A DNA stretch of 5,204 nucleotides from Bordetella parapertussis (GTDB taxonomy: Bacteria; Pseudomonadota; Gammaproteobacteria; Burkholderiales; Burkholderiaceae_D). Of the stretch, positions 5,147 to 5,204 are shown piece after piece (the stretch's first letter is position 1; every line of letters starts with the position of its first letter). A program made the translations under genes and the position numbers. The stretch spans positions 1-5,204 of the forward strand of contig CAMBJI010000169.1 of NCBI GenBank assembly GCA_945867725.1. Direction: 5' to 3'. The notes below the pieces were generated by a model that searched no databases, was not told the DNA's origin, and saw nothing but the letters and a program-made list of their open reading frames with translations.

Positions 5147-5204
5147 TGTGTTTTGATTTGGTCTACTGAATCGTCCTTGCGATGCTGATCCTCTTGCATT
5201 CTTT

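Noticed and set aside
5042..5203. Minus-strand frame open to the right edge (about 54 codons)
   Set aside because: It has no visible start, the residues do not resemble a known protein, and it is antisense to the DUF4337-like fragment; a gene entering from the right cannot be fully excluded.
1..5204. CRISPR array, tRNA/rRNA, complete insertion sequence or toxin-antitoxin pair
   Set aside because: No regularly spaced repeats, cloverleaf-like sequence or transposase motifs were seen; the HTH regulator with the small upstream gene was considered as a toxin-antitoxin pair but neither product resembles a known toxin.

Overview
The window looks like chromosomal DNA from a Gram-negative bacterium, most likely a betaproteobacterium of the Burkholderiales. 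This rests on the style of the partial helix-turn-helix regulator at the left edge, on the subtype of the P-type ATPase, and on a short N-terminal motif near the right edge that resembles Burkholderiales DUF4337 proteins. The assignment comes from remembered family style, not from a search. The ATPase gene is visibly more GC-rich than the AT-rich flanks that carry the small genes.

Almost all coding is on the minus strand. From right to left (the direction of transcription) it reads as follows. At about 4975-5146 on the plus strand is a frameshifted fragment resembling the start of a DUF4337 gene, with its own promoter-like sequence and ribosome binding site. A 259-base divergent intergenic region follows. 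Next is an 840-residue cation-translocating P-type ATPase (4715-2193), the only large gene. A 360-410 base non-coding gap with a hairpin terminator candidate and several short repeats comes after it. Then there is a short bactofilin gene (1781-1452), followed 23 bases later by a 77-residue protein with a strong Shine-Dalgarno sequence (1428-1195). These two probably form one operon. A 123-residue predicted helical orphan follows (1124-753), then a short reading frame interrupted by an amber codon (672-442). Last is the first 122 residues of an HTH-type regulator that runs off the left edge (368-1).

Functionally, the ATPase should pump a cation, probably Ca2+-like, across the inner membrane using ATP. 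The bactofilin should polymerise into a membrane-associated scaffold. The small genes downstream of it have no function I can name. Nothing links the ATPase to the bactofilin cluster beyond shared strand; the gap and terminator candidate suggest separate transcription units.

No RNA gene, CRISPR array, complete insertion sequence or recognisable defence system is visible. The points most worth a second look are the bactofilin/77-residue pair, the amber-interrupted small gene with a hairpin over its start codon, the altered M4 motif of the ATPase, and the decayed DUF4337-like fragment.
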